DNA of 64,000 bases from JAJDXW01 sp965223775 (GCA_965223775.1 OZ245021.1:310001-374000); one strand, 5' to 3'; counted from the stretch's first letter, positions 26,776-36,132 are shown. Made by a program: numbers and translations. The notes: generated by a model from the letters alone, not told the origin.

Positions 26776-27282
26776 ATGGACCCAATGGAAGCCGCCCGCG
26801 GTCGCGCGGTCGTCGTGCAGCCCGAGGAGGGACGCTCCTGGTGGCAGCCGATGCCGGCGAACGGCCACGCCGAGCCGAAGCTCGTCCCGGCCGATACGGG
26901 CTTCGGCACGCTGTCGATGGGCTACCAGACGATCCCGCCCGGCGGGCGGGTGCGGCCCCATTCGCACGGCGAGCAGGTCGAGCTCCAGATCTGCTTCCGC
27001 GGCCGCGGAAGCGTGGTCGCGGACGGGGAGAGCCATTCCCTCGTCCCCGGGACCGCGTGCTTTCTCGGCCCGGACGTGACGCACGAGATCGTGAACGAGA
27101 GCGACGGCGATCTGGTCATGATGTGGCTGATCTCGCCGGGCGGCCTCGAGGACTTCTTCCGCGCGGTGGGCCGGGAGCGGACGCGCGGCGCGTCTGCCCC
27201 CGCTCCGTTCGAGCGCCCGCCGGACGTCGTCGCTCTCGAGCGCGACCTCGGCATGAACGACACGACCGCCTCCGGGCGTTAG
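26776..27282 (+). CDS. cupin-domain protein
   Basis: A 168-residue single-domain cupin. The first motif is PGGRVRPHSHGEQVELQICF (metal ligands His-His-Glu) and the second is VPGTACFLGPDVTHEIVNES (third His). The ATG at 26776 follows GAGGAG. It is divergent from the hydantoinase genes and may act on a product or regulate the same pathway, but this is inferred only from position. Small cupins include isomerases, dioxygenases and binding proteins; the sequence does not decide between them. Confidence 0.85.
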   Translation: MDPMEAARGRAVVVQPEEGRSWWQPMPANGHAEPKLVPADTGFGTLSMGYQTIPPGGRVRPHSHGEQVELQICFRGRGSVVADGESHSLVPGTACFLGPDVTHEIVNESDGDLVMMWLISPGGLEDFFRAVGRERTRGASAPAPFERPPDVVALERDLGMNDTTASGR

Positions 27283-27398
27283 CCCGTAGTCGCCCGCGCG
27301 AAGGCGATCGGGGCGCCGCTCTCCCCGGCTTGACCGAAAACGATCCCCGCGCGGCCGCCCGGAGCGGCTGCTTCGGGGGGGCGGCAGTGGTTTTTCGC

Positions 27399-27418
27399 CG
27401 GCCGGGATTTTCCGGCCG
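27399..27418. terminator. hairpin between the cupin gene and recQ
   Basis: CGGCCGG and CCGGCCG form a perfect 7-bp stem around a GATTTT loop, placed between two convergent genes. Neither strand has a clean T-run after the stem, so it is a weak candidate for a bidirectional terminator. Confidence 0.35.
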
Positions 27419-27421
27419 CCG

Positions 27422-29257
27422 TCAGCCAGGCGGTCGGCCGCCGTCGGGCAGGGCGCCCGCGATGGCGGCGAGAAACGGTTCCGCAAACTCCTTCAGCTTG
27501 GCCGCGCCGACGCCGTTGACCTCGGCGAAATCCTCGTCGGTGCGCGGGCGCCGCCGCACCATGTCGATGAGCGACCGGTCGGAAAAGACGACGTAGGCCG
27601 GCACGCCTCGCTCCTTGGCGAGCCGCAGTCGAACCTCCTTGAGAAGTCCGAGGAGCGCCGCCTGATCGCCGGTCAAGGGCTCATCGGGTAACGTGGGTAC
27701 CGTGTCGCGCGTCCTTCGCCTCGCGGCGGGCGCGCTCGCGACCGTGTCTTGGCGATACTGGAAGACGCCGTCGCCCCGCAACAGCGCGCGGCCCTTGTCG
27801 GTGATGGCGAGCCCGCCGTAGCCCGCGATGTCGAGCCGCAGGGTCCCGGTGGCCACCATCTGGCGGATCAGGGATTGCCACTCGGCTTTCCCGCGCCCCG
27901 CGCCGGCGCCGAAGGTGGGCAGGCGGTCGTGGCCGGCGCGCGCGATTTTCTCCGTTTCCGCCCCGCGCAGGATGTCGATGATGTGCGCCGCGCCGAACCG
28001 TTCGCCCGACCGACGGACCGCCGACAGGACCTTCCGGGCGTCCTCGGTGCCGTCGATGCGATCCGCCGGATCGAGACAGACGTCGCAGTTGCCGCAGGCT
28101 TCCGCCCGCTCGCCGAAATAGTCGAGCAGGGTGGTCCGGCGACAGGCCGGCGCCTCGCAGTAGCCGAGCAGGGCGTCGAGCCGCTTGTGCTCGCGCCGCT
28201 TTCGTTCCGCGCCCGCGTCTTCGTCCTCGATGAACACCCGGCGCATGCGGATGTCGGCGAGGCCGTAGAGCATGAGGGCTTGCGCCGGGGCGCCGTCGCG
28301 CCCGGCGCGACCGATCTCCTGGTAGTACGACTCGATGCTGCCCGGCAGGTCGGTGTGGAAGACGAACCGCACGTCGGCCTTGTCGACCCCCATGCCGAAC
28401 GCGATGGTGGCGACGATGACGACGCCGGGCTCGGTCATGAAGGTGTTCTGATTGGCTTCCCGGCGCTCCTTGTCCATCCCCGCGTGATAGGCGAGCGCCC
28501 GCACCCCGTCCGCGGCCAGCAGGGCGGCGGTTTCCTCCGTCTTCTTCCGCGACAGACAGTAGACGATGCCGCTCTCGCCCCGGTGGCGGGCGATGAAGTC
28601 CCGGAGCTGGCGCTTCCATTCGCGCTTCATCTCCACCGACAGCCTGATGTTGGGACGGTCGAACCCGAGCACGATGCTCTCCGCCTCGCCCGCGAAGAGT
28701 CGATGGGCGATGTCCTCGCGGGTAATGGCATCGGCGGTCGCCGTCAGCGCGGCGATGGGGACCTCCGGGAAGAGGTCTCGCAGCCGGCAGAGGTCTTCGT
28801 ATTCCGGGCGGAAGGACGGCCCCCACTGGGAGATGCAGTGCGCCTCGTCGATGGCAAACAGCTTGACCGGGAGGCCGGCCAGCGCGGCCAGCATCCGCTC
28901 GGTCATCAGCCTTTCCGGCGCCATGTAGAGAAGCCGCGTCCGGCCGGCGGTTGCGCGGCGCCAGGCGGCGACGTTGTCGGCGCGGTCGCGCGAGGAGTTG
29001 ATGCTGTCCGCGGCAACGCCGGCGAGCCGCAGGGCGGAGACCTGATCCTGCATCAGGGCGACCAGCGGGGATACGACGACGGTGAGCCCGTCGAGAGCCA
29101 GGGCCGGCACCTGGAAGCACAACGACTTTCCCGACCCCGTCGGCATCACCGTGAGCACGTTTCGGCCGCCGAGCAGCGCACCGATGGCGGCTTCCTGCCC
29201 GGGTCGAAACGCGTCGAACCCGAATACATCCTTGAGGATCCGGAGCGGTGCGGTCAT
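27422..29257 (-). CDS. recQ: ATP-dependent DNA helicase RecQ
   Basis: A 3'-5' helicase acting at stalled forks and in recombination. The 611-residue protein has Walker A MPTGSGKS at residues 38-45, DEAH at 137-140 followed by CISQWG, motif V IAFGMGVDKADVRFV and motif VI QEIGRAGRDG. The zinc-binding domain follows, with its Cys cluster (CEAPACRR, ACGNCDVC). Winged-helix and HRDC domains (DRSLIDMVRRRPRTDEDFAE) end the protein. Full length is normal for RecQ. It stands alone between the cupin gene and an R1 repeat. Confidence 0.96.
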   Translation of the reverse strand: MTAPLRILKDVFGFDAFRPGQEAAIGALLGGRNVLTVMPTGSGKSLCFQVPALALDGLTVVVSPLVALMQDQVSALRLAGVAADSINSSRDRADNVAAWRRATAGRTRLLYMAPERLMTERMLAALAGLPVKLFAIDEAHCISQWGPSFRPEYEDLCRLRDLFPEVPIAALTATADAITREDIAHRLFAGEAESIVLGFDRPNIRLSVEMKREWKRQLRDFIARHRGESGIVYCLSRKKTEETAALLAADGVRALAYHAGMDKERREANQNTFMTEPGVVIVATIAFGMGVDKADVRFVFHTDLPGSIESYYQEIGRAGRDGAPAQALMLYGLADIRMRRVFIEDEDAGAERKRREHKRLDALLGYCEAPACRRTTLLDYFGERAEACGNCDVCLDPADRIDGTEDARKVLSAVRRSGERFGAAHIIDILRGAETEKIARAGHDRLPTFGAGAGRGKAEWQSLIRQMVATGTLRLDIAGYGGLAITDKGRALLRGDGVFQYRQDTVASAPAARRRTRDTVPTLPDEPLTGDQAALLGLLKEVRLRLAKERGVPAYVVFSDRSLIDMVRRRPRTDEDFAEVNGVGAAKLKEFAEPFLAAIAGALPDGGRPPG

Positions 29258-29339
29258 GGTCGCCCCATTATCGACGATTCCCCGGCCGGGAAGGAGCCGC
29301 TCCGCTGACGATGATGACGGGGAATGCCCTCACCCGGCC

Positions 29340-29552
29340 CTGGCCCGAAAATCTCACCAACTTTGTGCTGCGGACACCGATCCATGCACTGTGACGGGCC
29401 GTACTCCCGCAAGCCGCTTCGACAGCGCGAACGCGCTGGTGTCGGCTACGCCTTCAGCGCCTTTCGGTCCGCGAAGCTGCGAAGCAGATGCGGCCCGCCA
29501 CAACACTGTCTCGGCGCCCTCGCGACGAAAGTTGGTGAGATTTACGGGCTGG
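29340..29552. repeat. R1 MITE-like repeat, copy 1
   Basis: This 213-bp element has outer ends CTGGCCCG and CGGGCTGG. Inside them are perfect 16-bp inverted repeats, AAATCTCACCAACTTT and AAAGTTGGTGAGATTT. The core contains AAGCCGCTTCGACAGCGCG and CTACGCCTTCAGCG, shared by all copies. No transposase is inside. The rest of the recQ-to-antitoxin gap (29553-29753) has no gene I can support. Confidence 0.85.
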
Positions 29553-29753
29553 ACGATGCCGCGCTCCACCATCAGCCCCGGTACCCGCGGAGCAGCACCG
29601 CCCGACGCCTGGCGCGCCGGTAGTCTTTCCCACCGCGGACGGCAACCCCGGTGTCGCGGCCGGCAATGGCGGGCATCCGCGGGTTGACGGCCGCCGAACA
29701 AGCCGGCCGGCGGCGGCAACGGGATGATGCCGCACACAGACTCGTGGCTTGAA

Positions 29754-29772
29754 ATGTACAACTCTTGTACAT
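29754..29772. promoter_or_regulatory. palindromic operator candidate upstream of the toxin-antitoxin pair
   Basis: ATGTACAACTCTTGTACAT is a perfect inverted repeat with 8-bp arms and a 3-bp spacer. It begins inside TTGAAA (29749-29754), a possible -35 box, and lies about 70 bases before the antitoxin start. Antitoxin-toxin complexes usually bind such palindromes to repress their own operon. Confidence 0.55.
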
Positions 29773-29841
29773 CCGAGCGAGGCGCGTTAGGGTGCCGCCC
29801 TGAAGTTGTCGGTCGAGATGAACCGACCGGGAGTAGCGATC

Positions 29842-30171
29842 ATGGCCGACCCTGCGTTGCCCGGTGAGATCTCCCCGGCGTCTCCTCCTCGGCCCGTAAC
29901 GGTCAGCGAGTTCCGCGCGCGCCTCGCGGAGATGGTCGGACGTGCGGAGCAGGGCGAGGAGGTCGTCATCGCGCGGGGCCGGCAGCCTGTGGCGAAGCTC
30001 GTTCCGCTGCAAGCCAAGCGTCGGCGCAGGCTGGGCGTCCTGCGGGAGCTGATGAGCGACCACGCTCTGGCCGTGCTTGTGGAGACGATTGAGAAGCCGC
30101 TCTTGCCGCGCGATCAGGCAACGCTCGAGGGCAAGGATACCGACATCCTCGGGATCGCCGGCGGGCAATAG
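29842..30171 (+). CDS. Phd/YefM-family antitoxin
   Basis: The 109-residue product has the Phd/YefM DNA-binding fold: PVTVSEFRARLAEMVGRAEQ, then GEEVVIARGRQPVAKLVPLQ. The basic C-terminal region (KRRRRLGVLRELM) would wrap and inhibit the toxin. The ATG at 29842 has GGGAG eight bases upstream; starts at 29818 or a TTG at 29806 are possible. The toxin gene follows 14 bases later. It is expected to autoregulate through the palindrome at 29754-29772. Confidence 0.85.
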   Translation: MADPALPGEISPASPPRPVTVSEFRARLAEMVGRAEQGEEVVIARGRQPVAKLVPLQAKRRRRLGVLRELMSDHALAVLVETIEKPLLPRDQATLEGKDTDILGIAGGQ

Positions 30172-30185
30172 CCCCGCGTTCATCC

Positions 30186-30563
30186 GTGCGACTGCTTCTC
30201 GACAGCCATGCCCTCCTGTGGATGCTCGCTGATGAGCCGAAGCTGTCGGACACGGCGCGAGCGCTCATCCTGGATGAGGAGAACGAAGTCTTCTACAGCC
30301 CGGTGAGCCTGTATGAGCTCCTGTTCAAGGCGAGCCGCGGTCGGCTGCCGCCGGAGGCGATGCACTTGCCCGAAGCCGCAAGGACCTCTGGCCTCGAAGA
30401 GCTCGGTCTCACCGCGCCGCATCTCGTCCGGGCGGCGCGCCTCGACTGGGAGCACGGCGACCCGTGGGACAGGATCCTGCTGGCTCAGGCGATCCTGGAA
30501 GACATGGATCTGATCTCCGCGGACACGGTGTTCGACGGGCAAACCAGCCGGCGCGCATGGTGA
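30186..30563 (+). CDS. PIN-domain ribonuclease toxin (VapC-like)
   Basis: The 125-residue product is a PIN-domain nuclease of the type paired with Phd antitoxins. The acidic residues of the active site are visible: Asp6 in LLLDSHALLW, Glu44 in SLYELLFKA, Asp95 in DPWDRILLAQA and Asp113 in ISAD. It starts with GTG at 30186. VapC-type toxins cleave RNA, commonly tRNA, to halt growth. All key residues are present, so it should be active. Confidence 0.88.
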   Translation: MRLLLDSHALLWMLADEPKLSDTARALILDEENEVFYSPVSLYELLFKASRGRLPPEAMHLPEAARTSGLEELGLTAPHLVRAARLDWEHGDPWDRILLAQAILEDMDLISADTVFDGQTSRRAW

Positions 30564-30963
30564 CGTGCTGGTAAGGGCGGCGGCGGTCGCCGAACGGATC
30601 GGGAGCGCGAGCAAGCCAGCGAGCAGGCGATGGAGGAATTGCGGCATCATGTAAATTGACAACGTCGCAACCAGTGCTGTTGCTGCGTGCGCGCGTCACC
30701 AGACGCGGCGTGTTCGTACTTGGTCTCTCGACCAACATTTGCAAGGCTATGACCGCGATATCATCATCCGGATATCGCTCCCACGCTGAGCACTGGCAGA
30801 GCGTGCCGGGCCGTCAATCCCGGAGCCGGGTCAAGAATGAGGCGGCGGCTTCGGGTGGATTGCTACCGTTCTCCGGTGGATCCGCCTGCGACGTATTCAA
30901 CGGCGACTACCTCGGCTTCATCGAGAAAACAATCAAACAATATCAACGGCCCGGGAGGTTCAA
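30564..30963. other. 400-bp non-coding stretch between the toxin and the TRAP operon
   Basis: It is less GC-rich than the surroundings and holds no frame with recognisable protein features. A short near-palindrome CGATATCATCATCCGGATATCG lies around 30763-30784 and may be a regulatory or structural element. The end of the stretch is the downstream side of dctM. Confidence 0.5.
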
Positions 30964-32277
30964 CTACATGGAGTTGGGTAGCGCCAGGGCCAGCCATGGC
31001 AGCATGACGAGCAGGGCCAGCCGGACAATGTCGACGGTCCAGAACGGGGTGACGCCGCGAAAGACGGTGCCCGTCGAGACATCGGGGACGACGCCTCTCA
31101 ATACGAACACGTTCAGTCCGACCGGCGGCGTGATGAGGCTGATCTCCGTGACCACCACGACGATGATGCCGAACCAGACGGGGTCGTACCCGAGACTGAT
31201 TACCAGCGGGAAGAAGATCGGCACCGTCAGCAGCAGCATCGACAGCGATTCGAACACGCAGCCGAGCGCCAGATAGACCAGCAGGATGAGCAGCATCACG
31301 GTCCCCGGCGAGACGGCGTAGTCCGTGACGAGCGCCCGCAGCCCTTCCGGCAGCCCGGCGAGATTCACGAAGTTCGAGAACACCCAGGCGCCGATGAGCA
31401 CGGTGAACAACGAGGCGGTGGTGAAGGCCGTCTCGCGAAGCACCTCGAACGTGTCCCTGATGGTCAGGGTGCCGCGCGCGAGTGCGATGATGAAGGCGCC
31501 CATTGCGCCCATCCCGGCCGCCTCGGTGGGGGAGAACGTGAGATGGAGCGGCCACACGTCGAGCGTGCCATAGAGCCCGCCAATCACCAGGAAGAACAGC
31601 AGGAGCACGGCCCAGACGCCGCGTAGGGCCCGTCCCCGGTCCGCCCAGCTCGTCCGTTCCCCGGCCGGGCCGGCCTGCGGCCGGCGGGCAACCGTGAATC
31701 GGACCGCGGCCAGGTAGCAAAGCACGCCGAGCAAGCCGGGAACGATGCCGGCGATGAACAGCTTGCCGATCGAGGTCTCGGTCAGCAGCCCGTAGATGAC
31801 GAGAATGACCGAAGGCGGGATCAGGATGCCGAGGGTGCCGCCAGCCGCAATCGAAGCCGTGGACAGGCTGTCGTCGTAGCCGAACCGGCGCATCTGCGGC
31901 ATCGCCACTTTCGACATCGTCGCGGCCGTGGCCAGTGACGAGCCGCAGATAGCCGAGAATCCGGCGCACGCGCAAATCGTCGCCATGGCGAGGCCGCCGC
32001 GGAAATGGCCGAGGAAAGCGTTGGAGACCTTGTAGAGCTCGCGCGACAGGCCGCCCTTGTTGACGAACAATCCCATCAGGATGAACAGCGGGACGACGGA
32101 CAGGCCGTAGTTCTGCGTGGTGTCGATGATCAACCGGCCGACCATCGAGATGGCCCCGCGATAGGAGTTGAGGTGCATGTAGCCGAGCATGCCGACCAGA
32201 CCCATCGCGATCGCGATCGGCATGCGGAGCAGGACGAGGGCCAGCACCGCGGCGAAGCCGACCAACGCTTCAATCAT
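30964..32277 (-). CDS. dctM: TRAP transporter large permease DctM
   Basis: The 437-residue, roughly 12-helix protein is the ion-coupled permease of a tripartite ATP-independent transporter. Family signatures include PLFILMGLFVNKGGLSRELY, FSAICGSSLATAATMSKVAM, GGTLGILIPPSVILVIYG and the C-terminal VTEISLITPPVGLNVFVLRG. It overlaps dctQ by eight bases. Together with DctQ and the binding protein it takes up an organic acid, probably with sodium. Confidence 0.95.
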   Translation of the reverse strand: MIEALVGFAAVLALVLLRMPIAIAMGLVGMLGYMHLNSYRGAISMVGRLIIDTTQNYGLSVVPLFILMGLFVNKGGLSRELYKVSNAFLGHFRGGLAMATICACAGFSAICGSSLATAATMSKVAMPQMRRFGYDDSLSTASIAAGGTLGILIPPSVILVIYGLLTETSIGKLFIAGIVPGLLGVLCYLAAVRFTVARRPQAGPAGERTSWADRGRALRGVWAVLLLFFLVIGGLYGTLDVWPLHLTFSPTEAAGMGAMGAFIIALARGTLTIRDTFEVLRETAFTTASLFTVLIGAWVFSNFVNLAGLPEGLRALVTDYAVSPGTVMLLILLVYLALGCVFESLSMLLLTVPIFFPLVISLGYDPVWFGIIVVVVTEISLITPPVGLNVFVLRGVVPDVSTGTVFRGVTPFWTVDIVRLALLVMLPWLALALPNSM

Positions 32278-32773
32278 CGGCCGGCCGGACCAGGTCGGGT
32301 GAGACCGCCAACAACAGCCCGCGCACGATCAGCACCAGGGCGGTGACGAAGGTGAACGCGCCAATGAACCAGCCGATGTAGAACTGGGGAATCCCCAGGT
32401 ACTCGGTGACGTCGCCGTAGCTGCGCGCCCGCTCGGCCAACACCGTGACGCGCTCGGCCGGCCACCACAACATTGTTCCGGACCCAAGGTTGATGGCGAC
32501 ATCGCGCCAGCGGGCCGCGGTACGGGTGAACATCGAGTCGAGCACATCGACCGTAATGTGCTCGGCCCGCCCGGAGACGACCGGAAGGGCGGAGAACACC
32601 ACGATGGCCATGAGTATTCTGGTCAGCTCGGTGGCTGCTTCGATGGGCGTGTTGATGGTCGAGCGCAGCACGACATCGAAGAACGTCATGATCATCATGA
32701 CGAACAATGCCGTAACGGCGAGCAGGACAGGTGCGCCGGCCGCCCGGCGCGCGAATCGAACGACGTGGTTCAT
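32270..32773 (-). CDS. dctQ: TRAP transporter small permease DctQ
   Basis: The 167-residue protein has four membrane segments, including PVLLAVTALFVMMIMTFFDV, TELTRILMAIVVFSALPVV and YIGWFIGAFTFVTALVLIV. The Arg-containing stretch DVVLRSTINTPI after the first helix is typical of DctQ. I chose ATG 32773 (MNHVVRFARR) over the upstream 32791. It overlaps dctM and follows dctP by about 70 bases. Confidence 0.9.
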   Translation of the reverse strand: MNHVVRFARRAAGAPVLLAVTALFVMMIMTFFDVVLRSTINTPIEAATELTRILMAIVVFSALPVVSGRAEHITVDVLDSMFTRTAARWRDVAINLGSGTMLWWPAERVTVLAERARSYGDVTEYLGIPQFYIGWFIGAFTFVTALVLIVRGLLLAVSPDLVRPADD

Positions 32774-32840
32774 TGGGCGCGGCCCCCGCAACCGGTGAAG
32801 GTCGAGGGGGCCTGGTCAACGAGGCCTCACGGTGGCCGGG

Positions 32841-33851
32841 CTAGTTCTTCGCCATCTCGGCCTTGACCATGTCGTGCGCCGCCTGGGCGTCGATGCCCTT
32901 GGCCTCGATCTCGGCAAGCACGTTCGTGCGAATCTTCTCGGCGATGGCCCCGTAGGCAGCCACATCGGCCGGGGAGGCCGGATTGATCGAATTGTCGGGG
33001 GTGCTGGTCGTCACCTCCCGGCCGGCCACGTCGATCTCATCCCACACCGTTCCCGCCATGCGTGATGCCGGTTCGCCGAAGACGTTTTCGTCGAGCGCCT
33101 TGCGTACGTCTGCCGGCAGGCCGTCAAAGGTCTCCTGGTTCATGATGATCGCGAACGAGCCGCGGTACAGCCCGCCCGGAATCTCGTAGACGTTCTGGGC
33201 CACCTCGGTCAGCTTGAACCCCTTGCGTGCCTCGAACGGCATGACCACGCCGTCCGCGGCATTCGATGCCAGGGTCTCGTAGACCTTCGGGGCCGGGACC
33301 TTGATACCGGTGGCGCCAAGCGCGGCGCCGGCATCGCCACCGACCCCGCCCGGAACCCGTAGCTTCATCCCCGACACCTGCTCCAGCGAGGTCACCTTGC
33401 GCGCGGAGTGCAGATGTGCCGGGCCGTGGGTCATCAGGCCGATGAGCTTGACGCCCTTGTGCTCGTTGGCGGCCGCGAGGTGCGCCTCGTGCACGCGCCA
33501 GTAGGCGACCGACGCGGCTTCGGCGTTGCCTTCGTAACCCGGAAGCTCGATGAGCTTCGTGGCCGTGAACCGGCCCGCCTGGTAGCCGTGAAAGATCCAC
33601 GACAGGTCGGCCGCGCCGTCCTGGACGAGGTCCATCTGCGCCGGCGGCGGCCCCAGGCGGTACTTGATCTGGGCGGTGACCTTGCCGCCGGTCGCGCGCT
33701 CCATCATCTCGATGAGGGTCGGCCACAGCTTGGCGTTGATGCCGTGGGTCGGCGGGGCCCAGCTCGAGATTGTCAGCGTGTGATCGGCGGCCACCGCCAT
33801 GGTGCTCATGCCGGCTGCGACGCAAAGTGTCAGTAGCTTGAAGATGCGCAT
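32841..33851 (-). CDS. dctP: TRAP transporter periplasmic substrate-binding protein DctP
   Basis: The 336-residue protein starts MRIFKLLTLCVAAGMSTMAVAA, a signal peptide cut after AVAA. The mature part shows the DctP fold: ISSWAPPTHGINAKLWPTLI, VSGMKLRVPGGVGG (the Arg that pairs with substrate carboxylate) and VYETLASNAADGVVMPFEA. GGGGGAG six bases upstream sets the start at 33851. It is first in the TRAP operon. The substrate is likely a carboxylate. It diverges from the VOC and hydroxylase genes, which could consume it. Confidence 0.93.
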   Translation of the reverse strand: MRIFKLLTLCVAAGMSTMAVAADHTLTISSWAPPTHGINAKLWPTLIEMMERATGGKVTAQIKYRLGPPPAQMDLVQDGAADLSWIFHGYQAGRFTATKLIELPGYEGNAEAASVAYWRVHEAHLAAANEHKGVKLIGLMTHGPAHLHSARKVTSLEQVSGMKLRVPGGVGGDAGAALGATGIKVPAPKVYETLASNAADGVVMPFEARKGFKLTEVAQNVYEIPGGLYRGSFAIIMNQETFDGLPADVRKALDENVFGEPASRMAGTVWDEIDVAGREVTTSTPDNSINPASPADVAAYGAIAEKIRTNVLAEIEAKGIDAQAAHDMVKAEMAKN

Positions 33852-34061
33852 CGAAGGCTCCCCCGGGGTTGGCATGATCGGACGCGTCGGGCGAGTGTAT
33901 TGGAGACCCCTGCGCGATGCACGGCGGGCGACCGGACCCCGGGCCTGGGTGTCGTCGAAGAGCTATCCGGTACGGGGCATCGTGGAAGTGTCGCTATGAT
34001 CTCGCGCGGGTCGTGTTGAACCGGCCGGCCGGAGATCGGTCCACAACGAGGAAAGACCGCC

Positions 34062-34634
34062 ATGAATCGCGAAACACCGGTACCGGAGGTGGCGTTCAGC
34101 CACATGGGCCTCTTCGTACACGATCTGGCATTGATGGAGGACTTCTACCATCGGGTGCTGGGCTTCACCGTCACCGATCGAGGCGAGCTGGAGACGCCGG
34201 CGGGCCGCATCGAGCTCGTGTTCCTGAGTCGGGAGCCGCGCGAGCACCACCAGCTCGTCCTCGCTACCGGCCGGCCGCAAGCGCTCGAGTTCAATGTCGT
34301 CAACCAGATCTCCTTCCGCATTCCGGACCTCGCGGCCCTGCGGCACTTTCACGCCGTGCTGCAGGGCGAGCGCGTGAACGCGATGGCGCCGGTGACCCAC
34401 GGCAATGCCATATCGCTCTACTTCCAGGACCCGGAAGGCACTCGGATCGAGCTGTTCTTCGACACCCCCTGGTATTGCACGCAACCGGTTCGCGAACCCG
34501 TTGACCTCACCCGGTCCGATGAAGACATCCTGGCCGAGACCGAGCGCCTGGCGCGTTCGCGGCCAGGATTCGCGACCCGTGAAGCCTGGATGGCGAATCT
34601 TGCCCGGCAGATGGGTACGCCGCCGGGTGGCTGA
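34062..34634 (+). CDS. VOC-family protein, extradiol-dioxygenase-like
   Basis: A 190-residue vicinal-oxygen-chelate protein with paired beta-alpha-beta units. Visible metal-ligand candidates are His14 in FSHMGLFVHD, a mid-chain His and the Glu in DPEGTRIELFF. The DP-x-G-x-x-x-E-L ending is like ring-cleaving dioxygenases and glyoxalases. Its stop overlaps the start of the flavin hydroxylase gene by eight bases, so the two probably act in series on an aromatic substrate. The exact reaction is not determined by the sequence. Confidence 0.8.
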   Translation: MNRETPVPEVAFSHMGLFVHDLALMEDFYHRVLGFTVTDRGELETPAGRIELVFLSREPREHHQLVLATGRPQALEFNVVNQISFRIPDLAALRHFHAVLQGERVNAMAPVTHGNAISLYFQDPEGTRIELFFDTPWYCTQPVREPVDLTRSDEDILAETERLARSRPGFATREAWMANLARQMGTPPGG

Positions 34635-36132
34635 GCCGGACTTCGATGTCGTCGTAGTCGGCTTCGGCCCGGTCGGTGCGCTGCTCGCCAATCTTCTCGG
34701 CCAGTTCGGGCTTGGAGTGCTGGTGCTGGAACGCGATGCGGATGTCCATCCCCTGCCTCGAGCCGTGCACTTCGACGGCGAGGTCATGCGCGTCTTTCAG
34801 GCCGCCGGGCTGGCCGAGGCCGTCGCGGACGTCGCGCGGGCATCGTCGAAGGGGATGCACTTCGTCAACGCCGCGGGCCGGACCCTCATGGTCCGTCGCA
34901 GTACCGACGGCCCCGGGCAGCATGACTGGGCGAGCAACTGGTATTTCCATCAGCCGCAGCTCGATGCGGCGCTCCGAAGGGGCGCCGCGCGCTTTGCGAA
35001 TGTCGATGTTCGCCTCCGGCACGAGGCGCTGTCAGTTTGCGACGCGGGTGACCATGTGTCGGTCACCGTCCGGGACGCGGCGACCGGTGCATCGAGAGAG
35101 CTGACGGCGCGCTACCTCGTCGGCTGCGACGGCGCACGGTCGCTGGTGCGAGACGTCATCGGCGCAACGATGCTGAACCTGGGTCTGGATCAACCCTGGC
35201 TCGTCGTCGATGTCGTGGCGAACCCCCACTCCGAACGGGCCAGGCAGCTTCCCGACCATACGGTCCAGCACTGTGACCCGCGCCGGCCGATGACCCGGGT
35301 GCACGTGAAGGGGTCCCGGCATCGTTGGGAAATCATGCTCATGCCGGGTGACGACGAGGCGGAAATCGTGACGCCCGCGCAATTCTGGCCAATGCTCGCC
35401 CACGCCATCGGCCCGGACGATGCCCGCATCGAACGTTCCGCGGTCTATACCTTCCATTCGCTGATCGCCGCCCCGTGGCGCCGCGGTCGAGTATTGCTGG
35501 CCGGTGACAGCGCGCACCAGACGCCGCCGTTTCTCGGGCAGGGCATGTGCGCCGGTATTCGGGATGCATCCAACCTCGCCTGGAAGCTGCGGATGGTGGT
35601 GGCCGGCGCGGCCGACGAGTCGCTGCTCGATACCTACGAGGCCGAGCGCAGCCCGCACGTGCGGGCATTCATCGAGTTGGCGGTGCGCCTTGGCGCCATC
35701 ATCCAGGCAACGGACCCGGGCGTGGCCGAGGCTCGCGATGCCGAGATTCGCGCCGGCGGCCCCAGGCTGTTCGATTTTCCGCAGCCGCCGCTCGGCCGGG
35801 GGGTGTGGCTGGGTGGGCCGCCCGCGTGTGGCGTCGTCTTCCCGCAGCCGCGGTTGGCCGACGGCCGTCGTCTTGACGAGGCCGTGGGCAATCGGTTCGC
35901 CGTGCTCTCGGTTCTCCCGCTCGACGCACGGACTCGCCACCCGGTCGACGGTTGCCGGGCCGGCCTCGATCTCGCCTTCATCGATGCGCCCGGACCGGAA
36001 GTCGAACGGTGGCTGGCCGCGCAGGAAGCCGTGGCGGTGATTGTCCGCCCCGACCGTTACGTGTTCGCGATGGCGCGAGACGAGGCGGAGATCCATCGCG
36101 CGATCGATGAACTGGTTTCTCGTCTGCGATAG
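34627..36132 (+). CDS. FAD-dependent aromatic hydroxylase (MhpA-like)
   Basis: The 501-residue class A flavoprotein monooxygenase has the FAD-binding VVGFGPVGALLANLLG at the N-terminus, the DG motif YLVGCDGARSLVRDVIG, and GRVLLAGDSAHQTPPFLGQG followed by MCAGIRDASNLAWKL. The overall pattern is that of 3-(3-hydroxyphenyl)propionate hydroxylases, which hydroxylate a phenolic ring with NADH. It starts with GTG at 34627 overlapping the VOC gene. A link with the TRAP importer is inferred from divergent position. The exact substrate is open. Confidence 0.88.
   Translation: MAEPDFDVVVVGFGPVGALLANLLGQFGLGVLVLERDADVHPLPRAVHFDGEVMRVFQAAGLAEAVADVARASSKGMHFVNAAGRTLMVRRSTDGPGQHDWASNWYFHQPQLDAALRRGAARFANVDVRLRHEALSVCDAGDHVSVTVRDAATGASRELTARYLVGCDGARSLVRDVIGATMLNLGLDQPWLVVDVVANPHSERARQLPDHTVQHCDPRRPMTRVHVKGSRHRWEIMLMPGDDEAEIVTPAQFWPMLAHAIGPDDARIERSAVYTFHSLIAAPWRRGRVLLAGDSAHQTPPFLGQGMCAGIRDASNLAWKLRMVVAGAADESLLDTYEAERSPHVRAFIELAVRLGAIIQATDPGVAEARDAEIRAGGPRLFDFPQPPLGRGVWLGGPPACGVVFPQPRLADGRRLDEAVGNRFAVLSVLPLDARTRHPVDGCRAGLDLAFIDAPGPEVERWLAAQEAVAVIVRPDRYVFAMARDEAEIHRAIDELVSRLR

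Noticed and set aside
22570..27486. 1638-residue minus-strand frame
   Set aside because: Only the last 652 residues are the hydantoinase B subunit; upstream it is a wrong-frame reading of the A subunit and the cupin region.
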